DNA of 64,000 nt from Micrasema longulum (GCA_022494885.1 JAGVSM010005041.1:62001-126000); one strand, 5' to 3'; positions 22,126 through 33,919 are shown, counted from the first letter of the stretch. Notes: generated by a model from the sequence alone, not told the origin. Program-made: numbers and translations.

Positions 22126-22460
22126 AGCTTTTTGGATATTTGTAGCACTTATTTGGTGAATCATTGTAATATTTTAAAGATATTAAAATAAAATTACTTT
22201 GTTTTATAAACCACTTATTTATTATCACAGCCGACTAGTTTCAGCAACTCACGTTGCTCTCTTCAAGGTTATATAATGACTAAAAATACACACTTTAAAG
22301 AAACAGTGAAAAGTGGGTGTCGATAAGGACAGGGGAGGGGGTAATTGTGTTTAAGGGAGGTTTCGACTTTAGGGGGAAAATATTACAAAATATTTACAAA
22401 GTTTGTGCTACAAATATACAAAACAAAGTAATTTTATTTACATATCTCTAAAATAATTAA
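22126..22460 (-). ncRNA. Hammerhead-like repeat unit (copy B)
   Basis: Minus-strand order at 22231-22270: CTTGAAGAG, a perfect 6-bp stem II (AGCAAC/GTTGCT) closed by a GNRA-type GTGA loop, GAAA, and the palindrome ACTAGT followed by C as the predicted cleavage base. The core box reads UUGAAGA rather than CUGAAGA (one base changed or inserted), so activity is uncertain. The motif sits in a unit bounded by ATTTGTAGCAC (about 22131) and its inverse GTGCTACAAAT (about 22406). The flank AAAATTACTTTGTTTTATAA is also inverted outside the right end. Confidence 0.5.
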
Positions 22461-22929
22461 ACATTAAATTCAAAACTCATTAAAAACAAATACCGTTCAT
22501 TTAATATTCTGTGGTAACGTTCATATTATTTGACTAAAATCTTAAAATTTCAAAACTTTTAAAAATCACATTGTTCTAAAATCGTTGAAAACAAAACGCC
22601 AGTGGGGAAAAATTTTTAATAAAAAGAGCGTGTACAAAGTTGCGGTTTTGCATTGTAATTTCTTCGTCTGTCTTTCTGTTCAATACCACATCTTATTCTT
22701 CCAAGGATAGAGCGGAAGGTCCTTTATGTTTTATTCATAACTTCTGACGGCCATGCGGGAAAAACAGGGTATGCCCATAGTCCTAGCGAACTTGAATATT
22801 GATAACCATGTTTGGAAAATGTTACAGAAAACGCATTACTCACTGAAAAAAGTTAGAGCTTAAAATGCGCAAAGAAATACTTTGTTGAAATCGCAAACAA
22901 ACTAGAGAAGGTAAATAAATAAATTTGAC

Positions 22930-23345
22930 CATGTTTGAGTATGTTCAAATGCTTGCAGACTGGCTGAACTTCCTCCCTAGGAAGTTATTCATATTTAATA
23001 AAAAAAATTAAAGAAATCCAGCCAGTCTGCAGGCATTTGGACATACTTAAACATTTTTTAATTAACTACCCTGTAAAAGACGAAGTACAAAAAAATGGGA
23101 AATTGTTTTCAGGCATTGCCTAGTAGGTGATTTGGTGCAGTCGGATGAATCTCACCCACGTGATAAAGGTTTCAGCTCTTTTACTTCACAAAAGTGTTGA
23201 AGAAATGTGGATGTTCAAACATAGGCAGAATGGTTAATGTTACACAGTGTGTAAAGTTGTCACTTAATCTAGCCAATGACAGGTCATAAGCCCTGTAAAT
23301 GCCTAGACTTCCATATTTCCGTCTTAAAAATGTTTTCTTTCTCTT
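22930..23345. mobile_element. R1 foldback element
   Basis: An inner inverted pair (CAAATGCTTGCAGACTGGCTG at about 22948 and its inverse near 23020-23042) precedes the shared CATTGCCTAGTAGGTG and GATGAATCTCACCC blocks and the R1 core (CAATGACAGGTCATAAGCCC). Confidence 0.65.
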
Positions 23346-23489
23346 TTGAAATAAATTTAAAATAAATTTGGATTTAAATAGAGTTTTTTTATTTTTTACA
23401 AAAAAAACTATTCATTTCATTTTAACGATAAGTACAAGCACTTACCTTTATGACGGAAAATCAAATTACGCATTGTTTAATCGACTAAT

Positions 23490-23545
23490 GCAGTTTCCTA
23501 TGCACCACTGGGTGTGAAAATAAGGGAGTAATAAGGAATAAGAGG
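23490..23545 (+). repeat. S1 SINE 3' tail fragment
   Basis: TGCAGTTTCCTATGCACCAC then TGGGTGTGAAAATAAGGG matches the S1 3' end (GCCCTATGCACCATTAGGTGCGGAAAG). Confidence 0.45.
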
Positions 23546-23658
23546 GCACGTCCATTCCGCAACAAATCACGATGACTTATAAAAAGAGGTATTATCTTTC
23601 AAAAATATTGATGTTTTTTGTTGATATTTCTTGATAAAACTCCATGGTTAATCATTAA

Positions 23659-23813
23659 GATAAAATTATAAATAAACTTATTAATAAAACTTCTTGGTTT
23701 AGTTTTACTTTTTATTATTTTGACCAACGAGCGCTTTCGCCTAAGTAGGCATCTTCAAGACTGGTGACCTAAACCAAAAAGTTTCATTGATAAGTTTATT
23801 TATAATTTTATTA
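23659..23813 (-). ncRNA. Hammerhead-like hairpin (copy C)
   Basis: Arms 23659-23702 and 23769-23813 are inverted copies (about 44 bp, few mismatches) and would form a long stem I. Inside, minus strand: CTTGAAGAT, stem II GCCT/AGGC with an ACTT loop, GAAA, then palindrome AGCGCT and C (plus 23730-23735). CCAGT before the core can pair with GTTGG after it. Core position 3 is U instead of C. The layout is that of a type I hammerhead with a dimeric stem III. Confidence 0.5.
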
Positions 23814-23979
23814 TAATCATTATTATCTTTCATACTCAGGAAAGGACAGAAAATAAGGATTATAATTGATAGCAAGACACAAAATGCCGTGATCTTTTCA
23901 AATGAATCTGAAGGCTTTCGTTTTTAATTTTTGAATAAAATTGCAAGATTCAATACGTCCATGTACTTGTAATTTTCTT

Positions 23980-24100
23980 AAACTGAACGGTTTGGGTAAA
24001 AAGAAGAAGTTGCCTTAAGGAAATATGCCCGCCGTTATATGTATCTAAAATGTATACGTATATAAAGTGTTAAATTAATAAATAAGACCTACTGATGTCT
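23980..24100 (+). repeat. R3 repeat copy
   Basis: Consensus elements TGAACGGTTTGGGTA, GTTGCCTTAAGGAAATATGC and GTGTTAAATTAATAAATA match 34975-35105 (plus) and 53340-53475 (minus); a partial copy lies at about 25808-25845. This is probably a retroelement 3' end. Confidence 0.6.
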
Positions 24101-24398
24101 CTCAATAGTCCGGCTTCTTTTGAATATATTTTCTGTGTTTTTCTCTTCATTAGGCAAATACGGAGAAGTTCCTGTAAAGGTCCACAGCCGAAATTCCCTC
24201 CCTTTCACAATATTTCTTAGATATAGATAGCCTGGAAATTAAGCCAAATTGTGAAATATAAACCACGCACATTAAATGCAAGGATAATAATACTCCAACT
24301 CCCATTCGAAAAAAAAAAAATTCTTTACAATGTATCCGATAAGATATAAACCATACACATCCTCATTTTTTCTCATGAACTGAAACATGAGATAAACA

Positions 24399-25062
24399 GT
24401 TCTACTACTACTACTACTATCACGCCATTTTCTCGTAGGGGTAGGCAGAGAGAATGGACATCCACACACGTCTATCCTGGCATATATTCTTAGCTTCTTC
24501 CACATTCATACATCTTGTCGTACATGTCCTTCGGTTCTATTTGCTTTTGACATGAGACTTAAGATTTTGGTTTATCTGATCATGCCACGTCTTCCTTGGT
24601 CGTCTTCGTCTCACGTTACCGTTCATTTTCACCATACATACTTGTTTTACCATTTTTTTGTCGTTCATTCGTTCTACGTGACCAAACCATCTCAGAGACC
24701 CTTTCTTAATCATATCTATTATATTCGACTCAGATTTACACTCTCGCCTGATTTCATCATTTGTAACCCTGTCATACATTGATTTCCCACGCATTCGTCT
24801 GAGAGATTGCATTTCAACCGCGTTCACTCGGTTTTCATCCTTCCTTTGTCAGTTCCATGTTTTACTTCCATACACAAGTGTTCGGACTAAAACTCCGTTT
24901 TGCACTGCCAGTTTAGCTTCGATTGACATATTTTTATTAGCAATTACTGTGCTTAGTGTGCCGTTCATATTGTTGCCCGGATTCATTCTCCTTTCAACAT
25001 CTTTTTCTACTCTTATATCTCTTAAAAACATGCTTCCCAGATGCATTAAATTAAAACTGCCA
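24399..25062 (-). mobile_element. LINE-A copy 3 (RT C-terminal region)
   Basis: This is the longest LINE-A copy. Minus strand, from about 25046 down to the stop at 24420-24422: HLGSMFLRDIRVEKDVERR, NKNMSIEAKLAVQNGVLV, LVYGSKTW, NAVEMQSLRRMRG, SLRWFGHVERM, RRPRKTWHDQI, RCMNVEEAKNIC and ILSAYPYEKMA. Two in-frame stops (after KTWN and after SHVKSK) show it is dead. It ends in a (TAG)n run on the minus strand (24399-24419), which looks like its 3' tail. The palm catalytic YADD box and everything upstream are missing (5' truncation at about 25062). The LINE clade is not assigned. Confidence 0.85.
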
Positions 25063-25069
25063 AACCATA

Positions 25070-26565
25070 ATTTTCATTCTTAACATCATTGTTTTGGAAC
25101 ATATTCATGATTGAGATACTGAAGGCTTTTCAACTATCAAAAGTGTAAAAAAAATCATTTCATTCTGCCAAGATAGGAGTTAATTAAAGTTTGTTAAAAC
25201 ACAGTTGGTTTAGTGGTGAATCTTTAATGGCTAATGCATTTTATCGTTGATGCAACGGTTGCTTTCTGCAAAATGCAAAGGATGGCTAAGTTATTTATAG
25301 ATTTGCTTAATCGTAAAAGCAGAGTGCTCATTACGCAACCTGTCAAGTAGTTAATGTCAAAAGCAGCATTAATTGACGACCGAGGAACTAACCACCGGCA
25401 GACATAAAATACGCTTCCATCAAGGGAGAAGTAAGCTGAGGCTACGCTGTTTATTATTTATAATCATAGTAGAAATATGTTTTTGTAATTGTATTTTCTA
25501 GTAAATTTAAATAACATGCAAATTAAGGACAGGTTTCATAACTATTCACAGTGAACAATCAATGTAAAGTGGTTAACGCATTGAACTAACGTGCTTTAAG
25601 TATCTGAATCTATTAATATTCAGTTGAAAAACATTTTTTAGAAAGCCATCCCACCATTCATTGTTAATATTTAAATCACAGTTGAAATGTCTTTTTTTTC
25701 ATTTCATGACTTATCTTCTTCTGATTATGCCTTCATCTTTTTAAATTGTACATACACAAAAGACAGTTTTTTTTAATATCTTCATCATCTTTTATTTATA
25801 TTATTTTTTTCTGAAATTAAACGGTTCGGGTAGGAACGAGTAGTTAGTAATGTTAATAATTTAAAGAAAATATAATTAATTTTTCAATGATTTATTTATA
25901 AAAGTAAGTTAACTGGACGGTGTAAGCGTGTATTTTAAATTTTTCAATGCAGTAATATATTTCGTTATTTATATTATTAAATTATTTAACTTTGCGACCA
26001 ATGCCGTTTTTAATTTTCATAAAAAAAAACGTTGATTCGATAGTAAAAAAAAAGTTTTTTATGTTTTATTTATAATCTTTTATAATACATACGTGTGTGC
26101 CTGGAAGACTTTTTATAGAATAAAAAATAAATAAAAAAATTTCAAATATTCATTTATATTGTAATTTATATTTTTTATTTAAAAACAATTCGCTTTTTTA
26201 CATTTATTTACACACAAGTCCCAACACCAAAGTCCTCCGTAGAGTTGGAAAAAACAATGTAGGTACTAACATTCAAACATGAAAATCAATATAATATATA
26301 ATAAATTTAACGTTCACGCAGTAGACACTACTTACAAAAAAAAACTTTTATTAAAATTAACATAGAAGAAAAAATAAACAAATTTGAGATAAAAAAGTTA
26401 ATGAGATACCAAATTAAATCAATATTTCTAAATTCCACACAAGTCATGATAAAAATAGTTTTGTTTTTAAAGGTATAAAAATATATTAGAATCTCTCCAA
26501 TGAACTAAAAACTATTGCATCACTAAATTAGTTCAAAGTATTTACTTTGATCATCTGTTTTATGA
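25070..26565. other. AT-rich stretch with one R3 fragment
   Basis: Apart from the partial R3 match at about 25808-25845, I see no feature. Confidence 0.35.
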
Positions 26566-26569
26566 AGGA

Positions 26570-26765
26570 AAAAAGATCAGTCGTACGTTTCAGTGCCAAT
26601 CCAGAGATAGTGAAATATTTTAGCTCACCACTTTTGAAAAAATATTTCACATGAAATTGAAATCACCTGAAATTGAACCTGCCAGGTATCGAACATGGGA
26701 CCTCGAGCTTGATTGTGCGAACGTACCAACGTTCGGATTTATCGCCACTCGATTTGCCCTTTTCA
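26570..26765 (-). mobile_element. S1 SINE, minus strand
   Basis: AAGATCAGTCGTACGTTTCA, GTGCCAATCCAGAG and GAAATATTTTAGC match the S1 body inverted. CAGGTATCGAACATGGGACC is an inverted, eroded B-box and anticodon region. Confidence 0.55.
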
Positions 26766-26869
26766 GGATTTTACATTGGATTAACAACTGTCGAGTCGAA
26801 AACGTGAAAGCGGAAGTTTAGTGGTTTTGAATATTTTTTTATAGAATATTACATAACAAGTTTTTAAAG

Positions 26870-26998
26870 TTTTGTAATATTGAAATTACTTCACGTGTGA
26901 CGTCACATGTTCACTTCGGTGAGTTGTGCTGATTAGTGAATTGATTTTGCGTAAATAGAAAATCTATAACACTTTATCATTGGTCAATTCGAAAGAAC
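26870..26998 (+). repeat. TGACGTCA-bearing repeat, copy 1
   Basis: CACGTGTGACGTCACATG, TTCGGTGAGTTGTGCTGATT and a downstream AGAACTCGTGACGTCGTTTA block align in order with 58570-58681 plus 58901-58960, and more weakly with 58170-58280. TGACGTCA is also the CRE-type bZIP binding palindrome, but no regulatory role is shown. Confidence 0.5.
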
Positions 26999-26999
26999 T

Positions 27000-27235
27000 C
27001 GTGACGTCGTTTAAAGTACCTAGTTCGTTTTTTTTAAATTTGTTGCAACAGAGAGGAAAAACATTTTCTAGAAGACAAGGCATTTACCGGGCTTATGACC
27101 AGTCATTGGCTGGTTTAAGTGGCCATTTTACACAGTGCAACATTCACCATTCTACCTATGTTTTGACATCCACATTTTCTTAACTCTCCCATCTGTTGAC
27201 TTTTGTAAAGAACCTTTATCACATGGGCTGAACCA
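27000..27235 (+). mobile_element. R1 half element
   Basis: Core blocks GGGCTTATGACCAGTCATTG, AAGTGGCCATTTTACACAGT and CATTCACCATTCTACCTATG are present; the second arm is lost. A hammerhead-like palindrome starts 55 bp further on. Confidence 0.6.
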
Positions 27236-27288
27236 TTTTGTTTTCCATACAGTTTATATTTGAAGCACTAACTTTGTGGTTATTCATT

Positions 27289-27505
27289 ATAATAAAATAA
27301 ATAAAACAACTTTGTTTTTAACCACTAATTTTTATTTTTTCCCGACCGGTTTCAAAGCAAACAAGCTTTTTCGTCGAGGTTAACGTAACTTTAGTTAAGT
27401 TACGTAAACCTTGACGAAGATGCTTGTTTGCTTTGATACCGGCCGGTGAAAAATAAAAATTAGTGGTTAAAAACAAAGTTGTTTTATTTATTTTATTTTA
27501 TTATC
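27289..27505. ncRNA. Head-to-head hammerhead-like pair (copies E and F)
   Basis: A near-perfect palindrome of about 216 bp. Left half, minus strand: CTCGACGAA, stem II AAAGC/GCTTT, GAAA, palindrome ACCGGT (27345-27350) then C. Right half, plus strand: TTGACGAAGATGC, GCTTT, GATAC in place of GAAAC, then CCGGCCGG. Both halves carry the family flank TAGTGGTTAAAAACAAAG. Core deviations in both suggest neither is active now. Any transcript through the locus would fold into one long hairpin. Confidence 0.5.
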
Positions 27506-27599
27506 GTTCGTTTTCATTCAAATCATTTTTATCTCTTTTTTCATACATTTTCAAAAACATCGCACTACAATAAATTGAGTGCCTTTGTTTTTACCTAAG

Positions 27600-27815
27600 T
27601 AAAAAAAATCCTCAAATAAAATATCAAATTTCCTGTAGCACTGAACTTCCTCGTTCCGGTTCTATTTCACATGCAGAACTGAATTCTATATCTGCCTGGA
27701 CACTGACATCTTTAATATCTCGATATTTCAAATCATATACCTCAATGTCATTTCGCTCCTTGAGTATATCATCGGATGAAAAAATCTTAAGTGTGTATTT
27801 AATACATTGCAACGT
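27600..27815 (-). repeat. Segment shared with 59085-59150; 62-codon frame
   Basis: ATATCAAATTTCCTGTAGCA and the following GAACTTCCTC match 59087-59115 with a few changes. The minus-strand frame 27624-27812 ends in SSVLQEI and could be a transposon-encoded C-terminus, but no family is recognised. Both loci lie downstream of a TGACGTCA repeat (see 26870 and 58570), so the two may belong to one older element. Confidence 0.35.
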
Positions 27816-28092
27816 CTCGAATTTCTTATCTGTGTACCTATGCTTTGCTTAAATTGTAATTTGAATAAGTGCTAAGTAAGAAATCTGTCTCGCACGATTT
27901 ATAAGCCAAGTTTGATTGAGTAAATAGTGGGATTGATCAAATATCACTAAAACCCTCTTCATATCTTAAAGCCCTTTAGCCGTTAACAAGTGAATAAATA
28001 AATTAAATACGTGTTAGACATGGAAAAATAAAATAAATAGGCTTTCGAATGCCCGCTTGTACATGCATATTTAGTAATAAAATAATTGATGA

Positions 28093-28265
28093 ATCGGGTT
28101 GTGATCCTGTGGCTAGTGTCTCGGACTCACGGATTAAAGGTCTAAATCCTACTCTACCCCAACTTCATTCTCTTTTTCTGAGAGTGAGTTATTTAGAACT
28201 CGCTGAAAATGGTCCTAAAAATTAAATATTTGGGCCAATCATAAGAACGTAAATATTTATTTTCT
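28093..28265 (+). mobile_element. tRNA-derived SINE S3, copy 2
   Basis: ATCCTGTGGCTAGTGTCTCG (A-box region), ACTCACGGATTAAAGGTC, an eroded B-box, ACTCTACCCCAACTTCATT and AATGGTCCTAAAAATTAAA match the copy at 15425 in order. Confidence 0.6.
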
Positions 28266-28269
28266 TTTA

Positions 28270-30780
28270 AAAAAAAATATGCACCTAAATTCATATTTTT
28301 GTGTAAAATGAAAATTTTAACCTTTCCTTTACTAAGCATCTAAAAATTACACATGATCCGAACGGGGGGACCAAACGACCCCAGTGCTTACTTGTATATG
28401 ACGTCAGGAAAATAAAACGTTGGAAGTGTTTATGACCGTGCAATAATTTATTCATGTTTTCGCGTATCTACACATAATTGACTTATTCGTTTATTTTATT
28501 TATTATTGATAATTTGCCGAATGCGTATGTACTTACTGTAAAATTGAACCTTGTATTATTTACGTATTTTTTTGTTCTAATTAAAAAAAAAAAAACTTTT
28601 TAATAGTTTAAAATTATTGTATTAATTAATTTCACGATTTCAAAAAATACAAGGCAAATAGCTTTAATCATACTCGAGTTATCGAAAATCGGTCCATGGG
28701 AGATTCAAATCCCCTTTTCGGTCCGGCTAGGTTAAGAATACCGGGTAAAAACTTCAACGCTTGTGCAAGCGACAAACCTATGTTAAAACATTTTAAAATC
28801 TCAAAATTAGTAGTTACATATTTTTATAAATTAATATGGAAATGTCTATATTTATTTTCTTTTGACCACAAAGACTGATAGGAAAAAGTCAATGAATGAT
28901 TCATACAAAAAAATATTTTTATAACACATAAACAAAATATGCCTACTTCCAACTACTTCTTATCAGATACACACTGAAAATTTTTCTAACATTACATGCA
29001 TAATATATTTTTTTATACGACCCTGATATAAATAGAGTATTATTAAATCCTTAGTGCTTTGTTTTAAACTTAGTATCTATAATAGTAACTAATTATAACC
29101 CAGAAGTTGAGTTAAATTTGGTTCAGTTATTCCGAGAACAACGAAAGATTGATTTATTGATTGAGGAAAATAAGTTTCTCGGAATGATCATCAGTATTGC
29201 GAATCCGATCTAAATCAGAAATTATGCTGATTTATTGGGCAGTAAAAATAATTTTACTAGACCTCATTAAATAGTAGAATATTTCTATATGAGTTCAAGT
29301 GAGGATAAGATAAACATACTGATAAATGATAAAATCAAAGATAAAATAGATTAATATAAAAAAAATAGATTTTGAAAGTAGTGAAGACGCATCAAATTAA
29401 CTGTTATGTTATATTTTCAGTGAATAAATTATAATACAGTTCTTTGTAAAATGTGATGTAAAAATAAATCGGGAAATCATAAGAACGCACGTATATATTT
29501 TGGAGTCCTAAGTCCTTAATAATGGTATGATAATATTGATGACATTTCAATTTAAAGAAATTAAATTAATTTTTAATACTTTTAAAATCCTTCTTCCTCT
29601 CCTTGAGCTTACTCTTCACCATCGGGGACTTTTGACACACATCAAATCAAGTCTTAAGATAGAGTTAAGAACCATTTCCAAACCTCTAGGATTTTTGTCC
29701 CTAAATTGTTCTAATTTGACTTAACTATTATCTCTTGTAAAATTATTAAAAATATTAAAAATTTCAAAGAAAAATAACTGACGTTTTAGGATATAGAGCG
29801 ATTTTTATAAAATAAGTAATTTTTTTTAACTTTCGGGGATTTTTGTTCGCTGCGTTAGCCTCTTACACTGTATCAAACAACATAGCAGTTATTAGGTGGA
29901 AAGATAAATATTTCAACACATATTAAGAAATCAATTAGAAAAATGTATATGTAGGGACTTGGAATATAACAGGTCATTGGTTGTTTCATATCAAATTTTG
30001 AAAACTCAATATTTTGCTCACAAGGTGAGTAAAAATGATCCAAAGAAACTCATTTTAAATTAAGTACAGAACAGATTGATTATTCTTTATTGACTCATTT
30101 AAAATTAAAGTAATTTGAATTTGGATCCATGACGCAATATATGAGGGTACTGGAAAAATCGATTCACTCGTGTTTTGGCCGTTCGCCCGCCAAGTCGTGT
30201 ATTCGGTATGATGAGGAGTATCGAGGCACTCCGTCATATAAATGAGAAATTCCTTTCGGTAATAAAAACAAGTGAGCGATCGCAGGCCGATAATAAACGA
30301 ATGCAGAGCATCGTAAAAAAACGATTCCTTCAATAAAAATGGGCGGATATTCTACCGGTTGATGGCGGACGGTGCCGGGAGAGGGGGAAATGTAAAAGGG
30401 AAGGGGAAGGGGAGAGACGCCACTGTTTTGTGAACAAAAACTGGAAATTACCTACATCAATATTGAAAGATTAACTGGTGTATCTAATATTTTAAGATGT
30501 GCTTTATTTAATATTGTAAATTTTAATTTTTAAGTACATTGTACGGCTGATAACTAAAAACATGTCATGAGCGGAAATTTAAAATTTAAAACAGTGTAAA
30601 CAGTTCAAGAGAGGGAATAAAAAGGTACAAAATAAATAATGAAATATTTTAATTTCTTCTGAATTTAGTATAGAATTCCATTATGGGATGACTAAAATCA
30701 CCTTAGGAGGTGAAAAATCCTTAGACCAGAAAAATATTTAGCTAAGAGTAAATAGTGACATAAGCACAGTTATTTAAGAA
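28270..30780. other. Long AT-rich stretch, no feature recognised
   Basis: Includes a G/A-rich patch at 30378-30416. Frames at 28696-28878, 29527-29724 and 30055-30333 are unsupported by motif, splice or composition. Confidence 0.4.
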
Positions 30781-30799
30781 CCTTCATTCATCACCATCA

Positions 30800-31045
30800 T
30801 TCCACCTCAGCTCCCTTATTGAAACATTCGGTATCCACGAAGATCCCCCAGACATTTCGTTCGACCGCCAGGTCCTGAGTATCTTCCCAAGTCAGGTTCG
30901 GATCTCGTAGTTTTGATATGAACTGCTGACGAATAGTCAGCAGCGGACGCACAGGGCGTCGAGAATCTGATGCTTAAAGTAGACAAGCTTGATTAAGGCT
31001 CTCGGGGAGCATCCGCAACATATGGCCCAGCCAACCATATCGCTT
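30800..31045 (-). mobile_element. LINE-B relic, C-terminal tail
   Basis: The minus-strand translation contains RYGWLGHMLRMLPESLNQA, a stop, SRRPVRPLLTIRQQ, RDPNLTWEDTQDLAVERN and VWGIFV. This is the tail found after the RT domain in many non-LTR elements: R-x-x-W/LGH-x-x-RM, a GRP-like spacer, then a W-x-x-x-Q-x-L-A-x-x-R-x-x-W pattern. One stop codon interrupts it. It is probably the continuation of the RT piece at 31565-31820, with the segment between them lost or replaced. Confidence 0.75.
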
Positions 31046-31564
31046 ACATTTTATTATAACTCGTGACATATTACTAATTCTCATAAATGTCATTTTTCTA
31101 TGTTGTCATTTTGTGGCTAAGCGTCATCCTTTTGTTAACTAAAATTTAGGCTAGTTTTACATGCAATTAGTTATTTATTTTGTATCCCGTTGACAAATTG
31201 GTAATACGCATTATTAATTTCTGAAAAACGACGCAATAGATAAATTAACAGGATATATGTGGGAGTTGAACCCTATAAAAAGGGATAACATATCACAGAT
31301 TTTATCATTATTTTTTTAAAGTTGTACGAATACATAATCATTTGTACTTGTCATTTTCTTTCTTGATAAATAAATCATTGAGTATTTGCACAAGTGTTAT
31401 CATTGGTGAACAATCCTGAAGAATAAGACTACCCCTGATATAGCCTGCTTCTAAGTTTTCTACAATTATCAGGTTAACGCTCATGACTGATTGGCCTCAG
31501 TCAAAAGCTCTAACAGCTTGATGAAAGTTGGCTTTATTCCTAAAATTCAAACCACAGCACACCT

Positions 31565-31820
31565 AAGATTCTTCTGAGACACATTCTCAAAGCTTAGTAT
31601 TTGGCTGTTTTGGGCCCTAGTGAGGTGCCACGATTTGCATCCGTAGAGGACAATGGGTATTATGCAGGCGTTATATAGGCGGCATTTTGTGTTTCTAAGT
31701 AAATATCCGATCTCCAGACTACCTTTTTACTGTTAAATGTGGCGCCTGCTATGTTGCACTTCTAATTCCTTTTGAAAGCTGCCATTTTCCATAACAAATA
31801 CTCCCATGTATTTTAAACTT
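31565..31820 (-). mobile_element. LINE-B relic, RT thumb region
   Basis: Minus strand: LKYMGVFVMENGSFQKELE, two stops, then LLRNTKCRLYNACIIPIVLY, GCKSWHLTRAQNSQILSFE and NVSQKNLR. The pattern LYN-x-C-x-x-P-x-x-LYGC-x-x-W is the region just past the RT active site of RTE- or CR1-like LINEs. Sequence down to about 31440 holds further frameshifted remnants (RRILG-like). The open frame at 31806-32063 on the other strand is unrelated. Confidence 0.75.
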
Positions 31821-31829
31821 TCGACTCTT

Positions 31830-33370
31830 TCGATAACTTGGTTTGAAGAGCCTTCATTAGGGTTTAAAAAATTTACTATGCCCAAGCCTTTGTTACTAAG
31901 AAACGATAGTATTAAAATATACGTATACCTTTTTAAGATATGGTTTTATTGGTCATCTGATGATTCAATCCGTGCGATTGGTCTCAACAATTTGTTTAAA
32001 TTACATGTTTTTTATTTCACAAAATCACTCCCAGACTCGCGTTTAATGATTTGCCACGGATAATATAAGTTATATATAGCCAAAAACCTCACATTAGTAT
32101 ATTGGAACTTTAGTGTTTTTTTAAAACAACGCCAATTTGAGCAGATTACTATGCGTTTAGCAAATTATGCACGCATTTGCAGATGCACATTAATTTAATC
32201 AAAATTAAATCATCTTGAGTTGTATTAAATTAAGAAAGTACTAGACGAAAATAAAATAATTATTTTGTATCAACTCTTGCTACTTCCACCCACGATGGAA
32301 TTATTTCTATACAATACCCCATTACAACTGCTTTACAAAATTGTTACAGGATTAGTTGACTGTATAGAGTTACCAAGTTTAATGATCATACTCTAGCCTG
32401 AATGTGACTGTATTACCTATGTATATCAAATACTTATAAGTAAAACATCATTTGCCAAAATGCCCTTTTTCGTAGGTCTAGTTCAGTGTACAATACTAAA
32501 TTATAATTTATGAACTATACAAATATCACATAGTCCCATCAGCATTATTGTTAACAATTTAAATTCAGCGCATAGCTTGCAGTAGCGGGCGCTGTTTTTT
32601 TATGGGTAATTTACAAAAATGACAATTAATTTGTACATAATGTAAAAGAAATATAATTATCAATGGCTATTTTTTATGTGGTTCTGGGAAAATCAACTCA
32701 AACAACAATCATTGTTAACTTTGCCATATACTCGTACGTAGCTTTATTCTATGCTATTTTCATACAACACTTACACAAAAGTTTATTAAAAAATACCACA
32801 ATGAGATTCAGCGGATGTTTCCAATATGATTTTCAACACCGAGCACTGGCCGATTTCTTTTCAAACGAATAATGCCAAAAACAGCCACTTCAAACGCCAT
32901 ATGTCCTATGTGATACATAATATTACGAGTATGTCAACGGTATTCTATCAAAGAAAAATATTCCTTTGGAAATGATGTTTAAAATACTAGTTTCCAAATG
33001 AAGAATCTTCAAATAATATTTGTAATCTGAAAGCCTGTATTAGTACAAAAAAAACACGACTTAGTTAAATATGTCAAATATAGTGCACTTTTTTGTATAG
33101 TTTTTTGTATGGATAAACTGAGATAATCGCCTAGTTTTATCGTTCACTGAGAACGGGCTGGACGCTGGGCGCACTTTATAGGTATTTTTTTAAAAGAAGA
33201 TATAAACGGTAGTGGTGATTTATAATAAATAAAAATAATTTTATTTATTTTCCCCATAAACACAGTTACTATAAATCATTATTATCGAAAGTCAAATAGA
33301 ATGGTAAGCTGTACATAATCAATTTTTTGGACAATTCGCCCCTGGTAGCTTGAGAAGTCATAGTACTAAA
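31830..33370. other. AT-rich stretch, nothing recognised
   Basis: No supported gene. The 69-codon frame at 32663-32872 is not recognised. Confidence 0.4.
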
Positions 33371-33452
33371 TACAGTAGAACCTCGATTATCCGGACTTAT
33401 TGGGGATGAGAGTAGTTCGGATAACCAAAAAACCGAATAATTGAAAAAAATA
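33371..33452 (+). mobile_element. pogo/Tigger-like terminal region
   Basis: TACAGTAGAACCTCGATTAT followed by CCGGACTTATTGGGG and AGTTCGGATAACC has the CAGT-x-x-AACCTC start of pogo/Tigger elements, a TA before it, and the internal TATCCGGACT/AGTTCGGATA pair typical of them. The opposite end is not seen, so this is a fragment. Confidence 0.6.
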
Positions 33453-33459
33453 GCAAACA

Positions 33460-33825
33460 ATCAATAGTAGACAGATAAATACGGTCGGCGTGCATTACTA
33501 CCATTCTACAATTATGTCAAAAATGATATTTTCATATCGGGAGATCTATAACTTTTATTGAATGTTCCCTAATCATACGATATGCGTGGGACCAATAGGA
33601 GGCGAGTTTTCTAAAGAAAAATAGCACGGCGTATCAGAGAAAATAATATGTTAGATTTGGTTTAATGCAAAGTTTTTACCGTCTCCTGGAAAAGTTGATT
33701 AAGTAGATTGGCGGTAATGCACGCCGATCGACGAGATCGTTGTGGATTGTTTATGAATGCCAAATTCGTTGATGACTTGTATCGCATATCAGCTTCTAAT
33801 AAATAAACTATAAAATGTTTACTGG
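33460..33825. other. Unassigned
   Basis: No repeat match or gene recognised. Confidence 0.3.
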
Positions 33826-33829
33826 GAAA

Positions 33830-33915
33830 AATAAACTCGTCAAATTTGCCGGGTATCAAACTTCAGCTTGGTTATCGAACAGTCTACAATACTCGTATTA
33901 CACCACTAGGTGAAA
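33830..33915 (-). mobile_element. tRNA-like SINE head
   Basis: On the minus strand, CCTAGTGGTGTAATACGAGT looks like an A-box region, and TTTGATACCCGGC is in B-box position. It is probably S1-related, diverged. Confidence 0.4.
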
Positions 33916-33919
33916 AGAA

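Noticed and set aside
28690..28760. B-box-like GATTCAAATCCCC suggesting a SINE
   Set aside because: No A-box at the right distance and no match to S1-S3.
33269..33460. 63-codon minus frame
   Set aside because: It is the antisense of a pogo-like element end.
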